Assembly: GCA_023248835.1 (NCBI GenBank)
Contig: JAHFDU010000107.1
Coordinates: 1 to 10,998 of the forward strand
DNA length: 10,998 nucleotides
Direction of reading: 5' to 3'
Source: Myxococcales bacterium
GTDB taxonomy: Bacteria; Myxococcota_A; Polyangia; Palsa-1104
This document shows positions 1 to 6,936 of the stretch, one piece after another. The notes beneath the pieces were generated by a model, which saw only the letters and a list, made by a program, of their open reading frames with translations, made no database searches and was not told the DNA's origin. Both the position numbers and the translations under genes were made by a program. The stretch's first letter is position 1. Each line of letters opens with the position of its first letter.

Positions 1-390
1 ATCGACTTATTGCCGACAATTGCCGACGTACTTGGGGTCAAGATCCCGGCAGCGGTGCAGGGCGAATCACTGCTTCCGTTGGCGCAGGGACTGGGCGCTG
101 GTTATGCGCGACCGGCGATCGGCAGCCAATACGAACTTGCGCACAGCATGCGGCTATCGCACTACAAACTTTGGGTCGGAGGCTCCGGCGACACCCGCTT
201 TTTCGACGTTGCAAACGATGCCGCCGAGGCACATGAACTATCGACCGAGCGACCGATCGAGCGCCGCTTTGTCACCGATGCGCTTTCGCTGTGGATGGCC
301 TACCAATCGCGGTGGAAAAAATCACGCTGGGGAGTGGCGTCGAACCAAACATCTCAATTCGCCAGTGATCTCGAATCTGAAAAGTGGTAG
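1..390 (+). CDS. Sulfatase (alkaline phosphatase superfamily), C-terminal part only
   Basis: The reading frame is open from the first base of the window, so the 5' end and the catalytic Cys/Ser motif lie outside. The visible 129 residues begin with IDLLPTIADVLGV, the typical late sulfatase/phosphoglycerol-transferase motif (V/I-D-L-x-P-T-x-x-D-x-x-G). This is followed by QGESLLP and by the usual C-terminal pattern in which the enzyme ends with a strand reading YKLWVG, then FFDVANDAAEAHEL (family form: LYDLxxDPxExxNL). These enzymes hydrolyse sulfate or phosphate esters, or transfer phosphoglycerol; the substrate cannot be told from this fragment. The stop is followed 11 nt later by the start of a secreted Cys-rich protein on the same strand, suggesting one transcript. 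The family call is firm, the substrate open. Confidence 0.85.
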   Translation: MDLLPTIADVLGVKIPAAVQGESLLPLAQGLGAGYARPAIGSQYELAHSMRLSHYKLWVGGSGDTRFFDVANDAAEAHELSTERPIERRFVTDALSLWMAYQSRWKKSRWGVASNQTSQFASDLESEKW

Positions 391-401
391 AGATCGCCGC
401 C

Positions 402-938
402 ATGCAAAAGTACGTGAAGTTCTTTACGTTTGTTTTGTTTCTTTTCTCACTCAACCAAGCGTTCGCCTATCCGGTCACCTGCGTTGTCGATGGCGACTGC
501 ACCGAGCTGCCCGGAACCTGTTATCGCGGCTTTTGCGTTTGCAAGGTGAGCGAGCCGGCCAATCTCTGCTCGAGCGATCCGGACTGCAACTACGCCGGCG
601 GCTACTGCACCGACAGCAATCTGTGTTTCTGTTTCACTGCCGAACACGTCGACGAAATTTCTCCCAAACCGCCGTTCGATGGCGGCACGACGCCGGACAG
701 CAGCCAGCCACGAGACGGCGCCGTACTTGCCGACAGCGCTTCTTCGAGTGACGACGCGGGAACAAATGACAGCGGCCTGACATTCCCGGCCGACGCCGCA
801 CCGATTCAGATGACTGCTCAGCCCTCAACCGCTGGCGGCAGCAGTGGTTGCAGCTTTTTGCCCGCACCGGTACCGATGAGCACCATCGTGCTGCTCGCCA
901 GCTTCCTCACGCTGTTCCGTAGCAAAAATCGTAGATGA
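402..938 (+). CDS. Secreted Cys-rich protein with MYXO-CTERM-like sorting tail
   Basis: This is a 178-residue protein of unknown function. I chose the ATG at 402 because it places a classical Sec signal peptide (basic start, hydrophobic core at residues 6-20, cleavage after AFA at 22) right at the N-terminus. A GTG at 384 would add six residues ahead of it and overlap the sulfatase stop. Residues 27-77 hold two copies of a small disulfide pattern: C-x5-C-x6-C-x4/5-C-x-C at 27-47 and 56-77. A low-complexity Asp/Ser/Pro linker (90-145) follows. The end has a Gly/Ser stretch, GCS with Cys150, a hydrophobic segment (about 153-172) and a basic end (RSKNRR). That order (Cys, TM, Arg cluster) is the layout of the MYXO-CTERM signal, which myxosortase processes to surface-anchored lipoprotein-like forms. 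The tail assignment is inferred from layout, not from a profile search. Confidence 0.8.
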   Translation: MQKYVKFFTFVLFLFSLNQAFAYPVTCVVDGDCTELPGTCYRGFCVCKVSEPANLCSSDPDCNYAGGYCTDSNLCFCFTAEHVDEISPKPPFDGGTTPDSSQPRDGAVLADSASSSDDAGTNDSGLTFPADAAPIQMTAQPSTAGGSSGCSFLPAPVPMSTIVLLASFLTLFRSKNRR

Positions 939-951
939 TTCCAGCCTCGTT

Positions 952-2094
952 CTAGTTGGCTACGCCAGTCCTGGGGCCGGAGAAGGTCGACGGGACATTC
1001 ACGGTGTCGACTCGCCAATTCCAGGTGCCACCGGTGAGCAAGTCAGATTGGTAGTCGACCTGTGTTTTGGTTTTCGATAGGTCGAGAAGCACGCCCTTTC
1101 CATGTTCTGCTGCGAGATCGAGATGGAGCGCCCCGATGCGATCGGTGAAGGCAGCTGAAACCAGGCCGATCGCACCGGTGCAGAGCGCCATCCCCTCCGA
1201 CGGTAGAACGAAACCGCCGAGGTAGTCTGAAATATCTTGTCCTAGGGTGGCGCAGGGATAGAGATTCTGGATCGCGCCACGGAGATCGGTTGCGCCACCA
1301 AACTGCGAAAAAAGCAGCGGTCCCAACCCTTTCAATAGGAGCTCACCGATCGGCAGAGTCATCGCTGCCGCACCGACGGCGAGATCAGCATCCGCAATCG
1401 GGCGATTGGCATGTGGCACCACCGTCCCTGTCGTGGTTGCGGACGCCGCCGACAACGCCGGCCCGGGTAACGGTACTGTGGTCCGATTGCCGAAGAGGAT
1501 CCAATCCACGCCGGTCACCTGTTCTTCGATACGCGTCGTTCCACTCACCGTCGGCGCATGAACCGTCATGTCGATCCGCAAGTCAACTTTCGATGCGATC
1601 TCGGTGATGCCTTGGATGATCGCAGCCAGCTGATTGGCGATCGGTACGTTGGCATAGAGGTGGTCGCGAATGATTCCATCGATCACCACCGCGATGCCGT
1701 CGACGACAAATCCGGGCAGCTGACGAAATACAGTTCCAAGCGATCCGAGCGAGTTCTTGATCAAGTTGCACAGAGCGGCGCCGGGCCGATCATGCAGCTC
1801 ACCGAGCGCCCCCAGCGCCGGAGAGACCAGGCCGGGCAACACCCCGTTCTGAGTAAAGTCGAGCGGCACCACCACCGAATACACCCCAGCATAACTGGCC
1901 ACCCGGTCTGGAGTCTTTGGCGCATCATCAGGTGGCTCTCCCGGTATGGGAGAAGGATTCGCCGCGCGGACAGTGGCGCCACTGTCCGCAGTGTCGGGCC
2001 GCGGCAACTCCCCGGGCACCGACTGCGTGGTCGCCGCATCGCACCCGAACATCATGGTCACGCCGAGAGCGAAGAAAAAAAGAAGTGAGTTCAT
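952..2094 (-). CDS. Uncharacterised secreted lipoprotein, 380 aa
   Basis: I do not recognise a characterised family. The N-terminus is a lipoprotein-type signal peptide: hydrophobic residues 4-16 and candidate lipidation Cys18 in MMFGC, a weak lipobox that is nevertheless correctly placed. Residues about 19-65 are a Pro/Asp/Thr-rich linker. The body contains long amphipathic, Ile/Val-rich stretches (about 115-175) and three further cysteines. It ends in a Trp/Gly-rich segment of beta type (GGTWNWRVD, FSGPRTG), a type of ending I associate with uncharacterised myxobacterial lipoproteins. The start is well supported: AAGGAGGC lies 7 nt upstream of the ATG. The gene is convergent with the MYXO-CTERM protein, with only 13 nt between stops. 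It lies downstream of the phosphoesterase on the same strand, after a 131-nt gap carrying two palindromes, so it may have its own promoter. Confidence 0.8.
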   Translation of the reverse strand: MNSLLFFFALGVTMMFGCDAATTQSVPGELPRPDTADSGATVRAANPSPIPGEPPDDAPKTPDRVASYAGVYSVVVPLDFTQNGVLPGLVSPALGALGELHDRPGAALCNLIKNSLGSLGTVFRQLPGFVVDGIAVVIDGIIRDHLYANVPIANQLAAIIQGITEIASKVDLRIDMTVHAPTVSGTTRIEEQVTGVDWILFGNRTTVPLPGPALSAASATTTGTVVPHANRPIADADLAVGAAAMTLPIGELLLKGLGPLLFSQFGGATDLRGAIQNLYPCATLGQDISDYLGGFVLPSEGMALCTGAIGLVSAAFTDRIGALHLDLAAEHGKGVLLDLSKTKTQVDYQSDLLTGGTWNWRVDTVNVPSTFSGPRTGVAN

Positions 2095-2115
2095 GGCCCT
2101 GCCTCCTTGGTTGAA

Positions 2116-2151
2116 ATTGGCAATCGCGACAATTGCATCGTCGGTGCCAAT
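2116..2151. promoter_or_regulatory. Inverted repeat in leader of the 380-aa lipoprotein gene
   Basis: ATTGGCA (2116-2122) and TGCCAAT (2145-2151) are perfect 7-bp inverted arms around 22 nt. Inside them CGAC/GTCG (2127-2130/2140-2143) can extend a broken stem. The element sits just upstream of the Shine-Dalgarno of the minus-strand lipoprotein gene and could be an operator or a leader hairpin. There is no direct evidence of function, and a 7-bp inverted repeat can arise by chance. Confidence 0.3.
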
Positions 2152-2191
2152 CTAGAATCCAAAGGAAACAGCGACTTACAGCGGAGGCAGC

Positions 2192-2224
2192 GTCCGGCAT
2201 CCGGACACTGTCCGGTATCCGGAC
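2192..2224. repeat. Tandem palindromes GTCCGG-N3-CCGGAC, two copies
   Basis: Two 15-bp perfect-arm palindromes, GTCCGGCATCCGGAC (2192-2206) and GTCCGGTATCCGGAC (2210-2224), are separated by ACT, giving an 18-bp period. They lie immediately after the stop codon of the phosphoesterase gene (stop at 2226-2228, minus strand) and about 100 bp upstream of the next minus-strand gene. Possible roles are a double operator for a dimeric regulator, a transcript-end hairpin pair without a T-tract, or a REP-like element. The symmetry is seen directly; the role is inference. Confidence 0.8.
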
Positions 2225-2225
2225 A

Positions 2226-3437
2226 TCACTGCGGAGCGACTTTGAAAGAATCCTTTTGCATGCCGCTCGATTGATCGTAGGCGGTGACGTAAATCAAGTT
2301 GTCGACGCCCTGCTCGATCGTGATGTAGCCCCACCAGCTCTGTGGCGCATTGTCAAGCGGTGCGCCGCCGCAACCGACGATCAGCACGCGCGAGTTAGAG
2401 CGATCATGTCGGTACTCGTGGGTGTGACCGGTAATGAAAAGCGTATATTTGTGACTCTCCACTAGGCTGACGATCTCGGCAAAGGCTCGGTCGTCGTGGT
2501 TGTCGACGGGATGGTGCTTGACCACAAAAGTATATTTGGCCCGCCTGTCGGCATCTCCAAGTTGTGTTGTCAACCAGGTCCGTTCGTGCGCGTCCCAAAC
2601 ATCATCGGCGACGATCAAAAACACCGCGAGGCCGGATTGGGTCTGCACGTCAAAACGGTAATACGGCAGGGACGAAACCGGCGCCAGCGCCTCCATGAAT
2701 GCGGTGTAGTTGGCGTTGCTGCCGACTGCGTCGATCGAGCACAGGCCGTTCTTGTCGCCGCCGGAGCATTCGTGGTTTCCCATGGTCATGAACACGGTCT
2801 TGCCGAGAAGCTTGGCGGCGTCGACATACAGTCCCATCTGCGCGCGTGCGGCATCGAACGAAGCCCGCCGATTGCCAACCACAAACATGTGATCGCCAGC
2901 GTCGACGGCAAACTGCACGCCCTTGTCTTTCATGCCCGAGAAAATGCTCTTGATCACCGTCGACGGATACGGTCCTGGCGTCGAGCCATTTAGATCGGGT
3001 CGAGTGTCTCCGGTCACTGCAAAGAACAAGCGATCGACAGTGCCGCCGGTCGCCCCCACCGGGCCGCCAACTGGAATACCCCCTTGGCCCGGCCCCATGT
3101 CCACACTGGTAGATCCACCGTCGGTCTGTGGCTTTCCCGGCTTGCTATCCGGACAGGCAAAGCCATCCGGCCAACAGGAGGAGAACTGCGCGCCGCTGAT
3201 GCTCAGCACGGTCTGGCAGCTGAAACCGGATCCGCAGCTGGTGTCTTCAGTGCAAGGCGCGCCGCAAGTAAGGTTGCCATTCTTGTCGCGAAAACACGGA
3301 CCGCCTTTGCAGTCGCTGTCGCTGCTACAGGATTGGCAAAGTAGACCGTTCTGCGGATCATTGGTCGTGATGGGTGAATGGCACCCCAACAGACAAACCG
3401 ACAAAAAAACCGACGCTTGCCAGAAAATTGGCCGCAT
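2226..3437 (-). CDS. Calcineurin-like metallophosphoesterase lipoprotein with Cys-rich N-terminus
   Basis: A 403-residue predicted outer-surface lipoprotein: signal peptide with lipobox LLGC (Cys19), a Cys-rich region at residues 34-95 (about ten Cys, patterns such as C-SSDSD-C and C-TEDTS-C), a Gly/Pro/Asp linker (97-133), and a metallophosphoesterase domain from about 135 to the end. The metal-site motifs are present in order: GDTR (Asp144), DAGDH (Asp182), GNHE (Asn221, His222), KHHP (His308/309) and GHTHE (His338, His340). The first motif reads D-x-R where many relatives have D-x-H. Members of this fold hydrolyse phosphomono- or diesters using two metal ions; the substrate is unknown. No Shine-Dalgarno is visible before the ATG, and a promoter-like pair ends 8 nt before it, so the message may be leaderless. 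The Cys-rich part probably serves surface attachment or binding. Confidence 0.9.
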   Translation of the reverse strand: MRPIFWQASVFLSVCLLGCHSPITTNDPQNGLLCQSCSSDSDCKGGPCFRDKNGNLTCGAPCTEDTSCGSGFSCQTVLSISGAQFSSCWPDGFACPDSKPGKPQTDGGSTSVDMGPGQGGIPVGGPVGATGGTVDRLFFAVTGDTRPDLNGSTPGPYPSTVIKSIFSGMKDKGVQFAVDAGDHMFVVGNRRASFDAARAQMGLYVDAAKLLGKTVFMTMGNHECSGGDKNGLCSIDAVGSNANYTAFMEALAPVSSLPYYRFDVQTQSGLAVFLIVADDVWDAHERTWLTTQLGDADRRAKYTFVVKHHPVDNHDDRAFAEIVSLVESHKYTLFITGHTHEYRHDRSNSRVLIVGCGGAPLDNAPQSWWGYITIEQGVDNLIYVTAYDQSSGMQKDSFKVAPQ

Positions 3438-3446
3438 TTTTAGGAT
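3417..3446 (+). promoter_or_regulatory. Candidate promoter for pseudouridine synthase gene
   Basis: TTGCCA (3417-3422) and TAGGAT (3441-3446) are spaced by 18 bp, matching 5 and 4 of 6 consensus bases. The predicted start near 3453 would give a leader of about 22 nt before the ATG at 3475. It overlaps the opposing promoter and the first codons of the divergent gene. Confidence 0.4.
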
Positions 3447-3474
3447 TTATGTCAAAAGACAGCAAAACCTTCAA
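3446..3474 (-). promoter_or_regulatory. Candidate promoter for metallophosphoesterase gene
   Basis: On the minus strand TTGAAG (3469-3474) and CATAAA (3446-3451) are spaced by 17 bp, each matching 4 of 6 bases of the sigma-70 consensus. Transcription would start within a few bases of the ATG at 3437, which fits the absence of a ribosome binding site. The -10 shares a base with the -10 of the opposing promoter. Confidence 0.4.
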
Positions 3475-4464
3475 ATGGGAAATGCACCTAAGCCAAAAAA
3501 ATTCGAAGTCAGCGCCCGCCAGGCGGGCCAAACACTGGCGTCCGAGCTCCGTCGTCTGCTCGAGTTGCCGTGGTCGCAAGCCCGCAAACTGTGCGAGGAC
3601 GGACGAGTACGCGTCGACGGCCAAACCGAGCGCGACCCGGCGCGCCGAATGCGGCGGGGCGAATGCGTCGAGGTCGGCACCCGATCGGAAGCCGTGGCCG
3701 CAGAGCGAGTGGCGCTGGTCTATGAGGATGTTCATGTCGTGGTACTCGACAAGCCAGCTGGGATTTCCAGCGTTCCGTACGAGAAACGGGAGCGCGGCAC
3801 CGCGATGGATTTGGTGCGACAGATCTGGCGAGCGGCCGGTCGCCCGGCCACCCTACAGCCGCTCTACGTCGTGCACCGGATTGATAAGGAGACTTCGGGG
3901 CTGCTGGCGTTCGCTAAGACCAAGCTCGGTGAGCGCGGTTTGCAGAACCTGTTTCGCGCCCACGATGTGCTGCGCAGTTACATTTGTGTCGCGCACGGAA
4001 AAGTCAACGACCGCAGAATTGAGACCCGACTGTGCACCGATCGCGGCGATGGCTTGCGTGGCTCGACCTGGCACAAGGGCCAGGGCAAACGCGCCGTCAC
4101 TCACGTGCGCGCGGTCAAACCGCTCGGAGAGGCAACGCTGTGCGAAGTGCGACTTGAGACCGGCAAGACCCACCAGATTCGCATTCACCTAGCGGAATCG
4201 GGCCATCCGCTGGTGGGAGAAAAAGTCTACATTCGAGATTTTTTGCGCGCCAAACACACGCCATTGCCGTCGCAGCGTCTGCTGCTGCATGCGGCGACAC
4301 TCGGTTTCGTCCATCCGGTGTCGGGAAAAAAGTTGCACTTCGAATCGCCGTTGCCGCCCGACTTTATTTTGCCAGCACCTCCACCAGCGCGGTCAGAAAT
4401 TTCACCCCGAGCGGCAGCGACGAAGCCGGTACCGCCTCATCGGCCGCATGGGCGCCGCGGGTGA
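3475..4464 (+). CDS. RluA-family RNA pseudouridine synthase
   Basis: A 329-residue enzyme converting specific uridines in rRNA or tRNA to pseudouridine. Residues about 10-68 look like an S4 RNA-binding domain (RRLLELPWSQARKLCEDGRVRVDG). The catalytic domain follows: VVVLDKPAG at 88-96, the active-site motif HRIDKETSG (134-142) with catalytic Asp137, and the late family motif ETGKTHQIRIHL (228-239) followed by GHPLVGE. The frame is open far upstream, antisense to the phosphoesterase, but residues before the ATG at 3475 do not resemble the family, so I start there; no strong ribosome binding site is visible. Family similarity ends near PLPPDF (about residue 297). The last 33 or so residues are Pro/Arg-rich and are encoded antisense to the peptidase gene, so they are probably a non-conserved tail. 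The target uridine cannot be named. Confidence 0.92.
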   Translation: MGNAPKPKKFEVSARQAGQTLASELRRLLELPWSQARKLCEDGRVRVDGQTERDPARRMRRGECVEVGTRSEAVAAERVALVYEDVHVVVLDKPAGISSVPYEKRERGTAMDLVRQIWRAAGRPATLQPLYVVHRIDKETSGLLAFAKTKLGERGLQNLFRAHDVLRSYICVAHGKVNDRRIETRLCTDRGDGLRGSTWHKGQGKRAVTHVRAVKPLGEATLCEVRLETGKTHQIRIHLAESGHPLVGEKVYIRDFLRAKHTPLPSQRLLLHAATLGFVHPVSGKKLHFESPLPPDFILPAPPPARSEISPRAAATKPVPPHRPHGRRG

Positions 4465-5755
4465 GCTCGTCCGGTTTGGCCAGCATATCAATGCCGTAGG
4501 CCGCCACTCCAACTTTCCGCAAGAAGCGCGAATCGGAAGCTCCGGTGCCGACGTAGGGATAGACCACCACCTGTTTGCCGAACAGGGCATGGCTGACCTC
4601 GGCAATCGCTCGCGGCACCAACCCCTCGGCTGGGACCGCCGGCCCTTCGCCGAAATCGCGCACCCGCGAAAGCTCGACACCAGTTCCGGCCAGCGCCTGA
4701 CCAAGTTTGGCTTCGGTGTCGGCGACGGTATCGGGCGGTAGTACGCGACAGTTGACCGTCGCTTCGGCGTAGCTTGGCAGCGAGTTTTCGCGGGTACCGC
4801 CGTGCACTAAAGTGGCGACGCAAGTGGTACGAATCAGCGCGCGCAAGAACGTGTGACTTTGTAGCACCGCCACCGCGGCTGCAGGCGGCTCGCCGGTTTT
4901 CGCCGAATTGGCAAGCGCCAAGAGCGCATCGCGATAGGGCGCATCATATGTCGGCGCCACCGCGCGCAGGTTGCCACGCACGGTGTCGGACAGACGCGGC
5001 GGGAAATGCAAAGCCTCGATCCGATCGAGCGCCCGCGCCAGTCGATAGATGGCATTGTCGTCGTTCGGCACCGACGAGTGGCCGCCCATCCCACGCGCGC
5101 TCAGGCGAAAATCCTGATAACTCTTTTCTGCCGGTTGAAAACCCACCGCTATCACCTTGCCCTGTTCGTCGAGGCGAATCCGCCCGCCCTCATTCAACGC
5201 AATTTCGGCGTCGAGAAATCCGGGCTGCTTGTCGGCGATCATCTTGCGCATGGCTCCGCCACCAGATTCCTCGTCGGAGGTAAGCACCAAGAGGAGGTCG
5301 CGATCAAGCGCAACGCGGCGCTGTTTCATGTCGATAAAAACCGCGGTGGCAATCGCCGCCCAGCCTTTGTCGTCGCTGACCCCGCGACCGTAGAGCCAGC
5401 CGCCTTTTTCGGTCAAAGCAAACGGCGGCACGCTCCAAGTTTGTTCTGCCACCCCGACGACGTCGAGATGAGCCATGAGCAGGAGCGGCCGCTTTTTGCC
5501 GTTGCCTCGCAGCCGCGCGATCACCGAGCCGCGCCCGGGAGAAAAGGGAACGATTTGATACGCGATCCCGGCGCGCTTGAGTTCGGTCGCGACAATATCG
5601 ACCGCGGCCAATTCGTTGCCCGGCGGGTTGCTGGTGTCGACTGACATCAGCTGCTCGAGAAGGTGACGAGCATCGCTCGGAACATCGGCGTCGACGGTTA
5701 CCGATAACCCCAGTACTGAAAGCAGCAAGACATGAAAATGCAGTCGCGAAAGCAT
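4364..5755 (-). CDS. Secreted M20-family zinc peptidase / amidohydrolase
   Basis: A 463-residue metallopeptidase of the M20 family (ArgE/DapE/carboxypeptidase-S type), which hydrolyses peptides or N-acyl amino acids with a two-zinc centre. The N-terminus has a Sec-type hydrophobic segment (residues 9-21), so it acts in the periplasm or outside. Motifs in order: MAHLDVV (His96, Asp98), GRGVSDDKG (Asp128, bridging), TSDEESGG (general base Glu162 and metal-binding Glu163), ALNEGG, the dimerisation-domain GGHSSVP, GTGASDSR, and RGAHAADE near the end (His436, the last metal ligand). All expected zinc ligands are present, so an active enzyme is likely. It has no good Shine-Dalgarno at 5755; no better upstream start gives a signal peptide. 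Its last 101 nt overlap the pseudouridine synthase gene tail to tail. The natural substrate is unknown. Confidence 0.92.
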   Translation of the reverse strand: MLSRLHFHVLLLSVLGLSVTVDADVPSDARHLLEQLMSVDTSNPPGNELAAVDIVATELKRAGIAYQIVPFSPGRGSVIARLRGNGKKRPLLLMAHLDVVGVAEQTWSVPPFALTEKGGWLYGRGVSDDKGWAAIATAVFIDMKQRRVALDRDLLLVLTSDEESGGGAMRKMIADKQPGFLDAEIALNEGGRIRLDEQGKVIAVGFQPAEKSYQDFRLSARGMGGHSSVPNDDNAIYRLARALDRIEALHFPPRLSDTVRGNLRAVAPTYDAPYRDALLALANSAKTGEPPAAAVAVLQSHTFLRALIRTTCVATLVHGGTRENSLPSYAEATVNCRVLPPDTVADTEAKLGQALAGTGVELSRVRDFGEGPAVPAEGLVPRAIAEVSHALFGKQVVVYPYVGTGASDSRFLRKVGVAAYGIDMLAKPDELTRGAHAADEAVPASSLPLGVKFLTALVEVLAK

Positions 5756-5823
5756 GGAGCAACTTTACGCGTTTTTTTGCCTAGGGAGGCCTGTCTTTTT
5801 TCCGGCCGATTTGCGTTTTTTGC

Positions 5824-5852
5824 TTGCAGTCGAGGTTTTCCCTGTGCTACGC
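5824..5852 (+). promoter_or_regulatory. Promoter of first Cys-rich lipoprotein gene
   Basis: TTGCAG (5824-5829), 15 bp, then TGCTACGC (5845-5852). The same arrangement with the same spacing (TTGCGG-N15-TGCTATGC) precedes the paralogous gene at 7022-7050. Read as an extended -10 (TGC-TAYGC) the -35 spacing is 18 bp. The agreement between the two paralogues is the main support. Confidence 0.5.
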
Positions 5853-5901
5853 CCCACCCGTCAGCCAGGCATAACGGAAAAACGAAAAGGGGCCCAGAAC
5901 A

Positions 5902-6861
5902 ATGAAAAAGATCATTTTAGGCATGGCAACGATTGGTTTGATGGCGTGTACCAGCGGCAATGGCAAGAATCCAAATCCGATGGGTGACAAACAGGACATG
6001 GGCACTCCGGATTTGACTCCACCGAATACGACTCCTCCGGACATGACTGAGCCCCCCCCGGTTGATCCCTGCGCCGACGGCTTTCAGCCGGATCCGATGG
6101 CCGCGGACGCGTGCAACACCTGCTGGAGCGGCGCGCAGACCAAGGCCTCCTGCGGTCCCTGCGTAGCTGCCAACGCAGCTTGCAACAAGAACAAAGATTG
6201 CAAGGCCTACCAGAACTGCCTCAACAACGCTTCGAGCGAGGCCGACACCAAGGCCTGCCGCGCCAGCGCCAAAGGGATGGCAATCACCATGCACAACCTG
6301 GTTAGCACCTGCTTGGTGGACGCCTGCCGCGACATTTGCGGCTACGTCGATGACGCTTGCTATCAGTGCCTCCAGGGCGACGACTCGGCCAACTGCATGA
6401 CGCTCGACACCAGCTGCCAGGCCAAGCCTAGCTGCAAGACCTCAGAGGATTGCTTTGACGGTTGCGCGCGCAGCGACGACGCCTGCTTCGGCGGCTGCCA
6501 AATGTCGATCGATCCGGACTACACCACCCTGGCCGCCTGCCTCCAGGACCAGTGCATTGTGCGCAATGGCCCCTGCGCTAGCCAGCTCGCCACCTACGCT
6601 TGCACCACTTGCGAAAACGCCGACTTTGCCGGCAAAGATGCAATGATGGCCTGCTCTTCGCAAATCAAGCTGTGCCAAATGGATACCGATTGCAAGAAGC
6701 TGTACGAGTGCGCATCAGCTTGCAACACCCGCGCTTGCAAGAACGACTGCGTCGCCACCGCCCAAATGGCGAACATTCCGCAAGCGTCAGCCAAGAAATA
6801 TGATGCCATCAACACCTGCGCGAGGACCAAGTGCTCCATGGCTTGCAAAGTGCCAAACTAA
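5902..6861 (+). CDS. Cys-rich lipoprotein with three 12-Cys-type modules (paralogue 1)
   Basis: A 319-residue protein with 37 cysteines and no characterised family that I recognise. The signal peptide ends in lipobox LMAC (Cys16), preceded by an AAGGGG ribosome binding site. A Pro/Thr/Asp linker (17-56) follows. The rest is three tandem modules starting at Cys71, Cys153 and Cys234. Modules 2 and 3 share C-x2-C-x8/13-C-x6-C-x5-C-x5-C-x3-C-x4/6-C-x3-C, then 13-22 residues, then C-x4-C-x3/6-C. Module 1 has the same frame but Ala110 and Ala123 replace the seventh and ninth cysteines. Cys57 and Cys84 lie outside the module pattern. The CxxC pairs are not followed by His, so this is not a heme c protein. 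It is likely an outer-membrane or surface structural or binding protein. The neighbouring gene at 7097 is its tandem paralogue. A run of eight C at 6052-6059 lies in the linker. Confidence 0.88.
   Translation: MKKIILGMATIGLMACTSGNGKNPNPMGDKQDMGTPDLTPPNTTPPDMTEPPPVDPCADGFQPDPMAADACNTCWSGAQTKASCGPCVAANAACNKNKDCKAYQNCLNNASSEADTKACRASAKGMAITMHNLVSTCLVDACRDICGYVDDACYQCLQGDDSANCMTLDTSCQAKPSCKTSEDCFDGCARSDDACFGGCQMSIDPDYTTLAACLQDQCIVRNGPCASQLATYACTTCENADFAGKDAMMACSSQIKLCQMDTDCKKLYECASACNTRACKNDCVATAQMANIPQASAKKYDAINTCARTKCSMACKVPN
6052..6059 (+). repeat. C8 homopolymer within lipoprotein linker
   Basis: Eight consecutive C bases encode part of EPPPV in the Pro-rich linker just after the lipidation site. 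A slip of one base here would truncate the protein before all three Cys modules. It may equally be a simple consequence of Pro codons in GC-rich DNA. Confidence 0.6.
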
Positions 6862-6894
6862 AAAAGCAACAACACCGTTTCTTCATGTAGCTTA

Positions 6895-6936
6895 ACGGCC
6901 TCGCTGGGCTCGAGAAACCAGTGAGGCCGTTTTTTT
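6895..6936 (+). terminator. Strong intrinsic terminator after paralogue 1
   Basis: A 13-bp stem (6895-6907 with 6918-6930, one G-T pair; left arm begins ACGGCCTCGCTGG), a 10-nt loop, and seven T at 6930-6936. It starts 33 nt after the stop codon of the first Cys-rich lipoprotein gene. This is a textbook rho-independent terminator. Confidence 0.9.

Noticed and set aside
384..401. GTG at 384 as start of the small secreted protein
   Set aside because: It would overlap the sulfatase stop and put six residues ahead of a signal peptide that is complete from the ATG at 402.
1558..2088. Plus-strand open frame of 176 codons
   Set aside because: It is antisense to the 380-residue lipoprotein, shows Arg/His-rich composition typical of shadow frames in GC-rich DNA, and has no recognisable motif.
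2192..2224. Tandem palindromes considered as the edge of a CRISPR array
   Set aside because: There are only two 15-bp copies with a 3-bp gap, and no spacers or cas genes.
2923..3474. Upstream extension of the pseudouridine synthase frame
   Set aside because: It is antisense to the phosphoesterase, has no resemblance to the family, and the S4 domain begins after the ATG at 3475.
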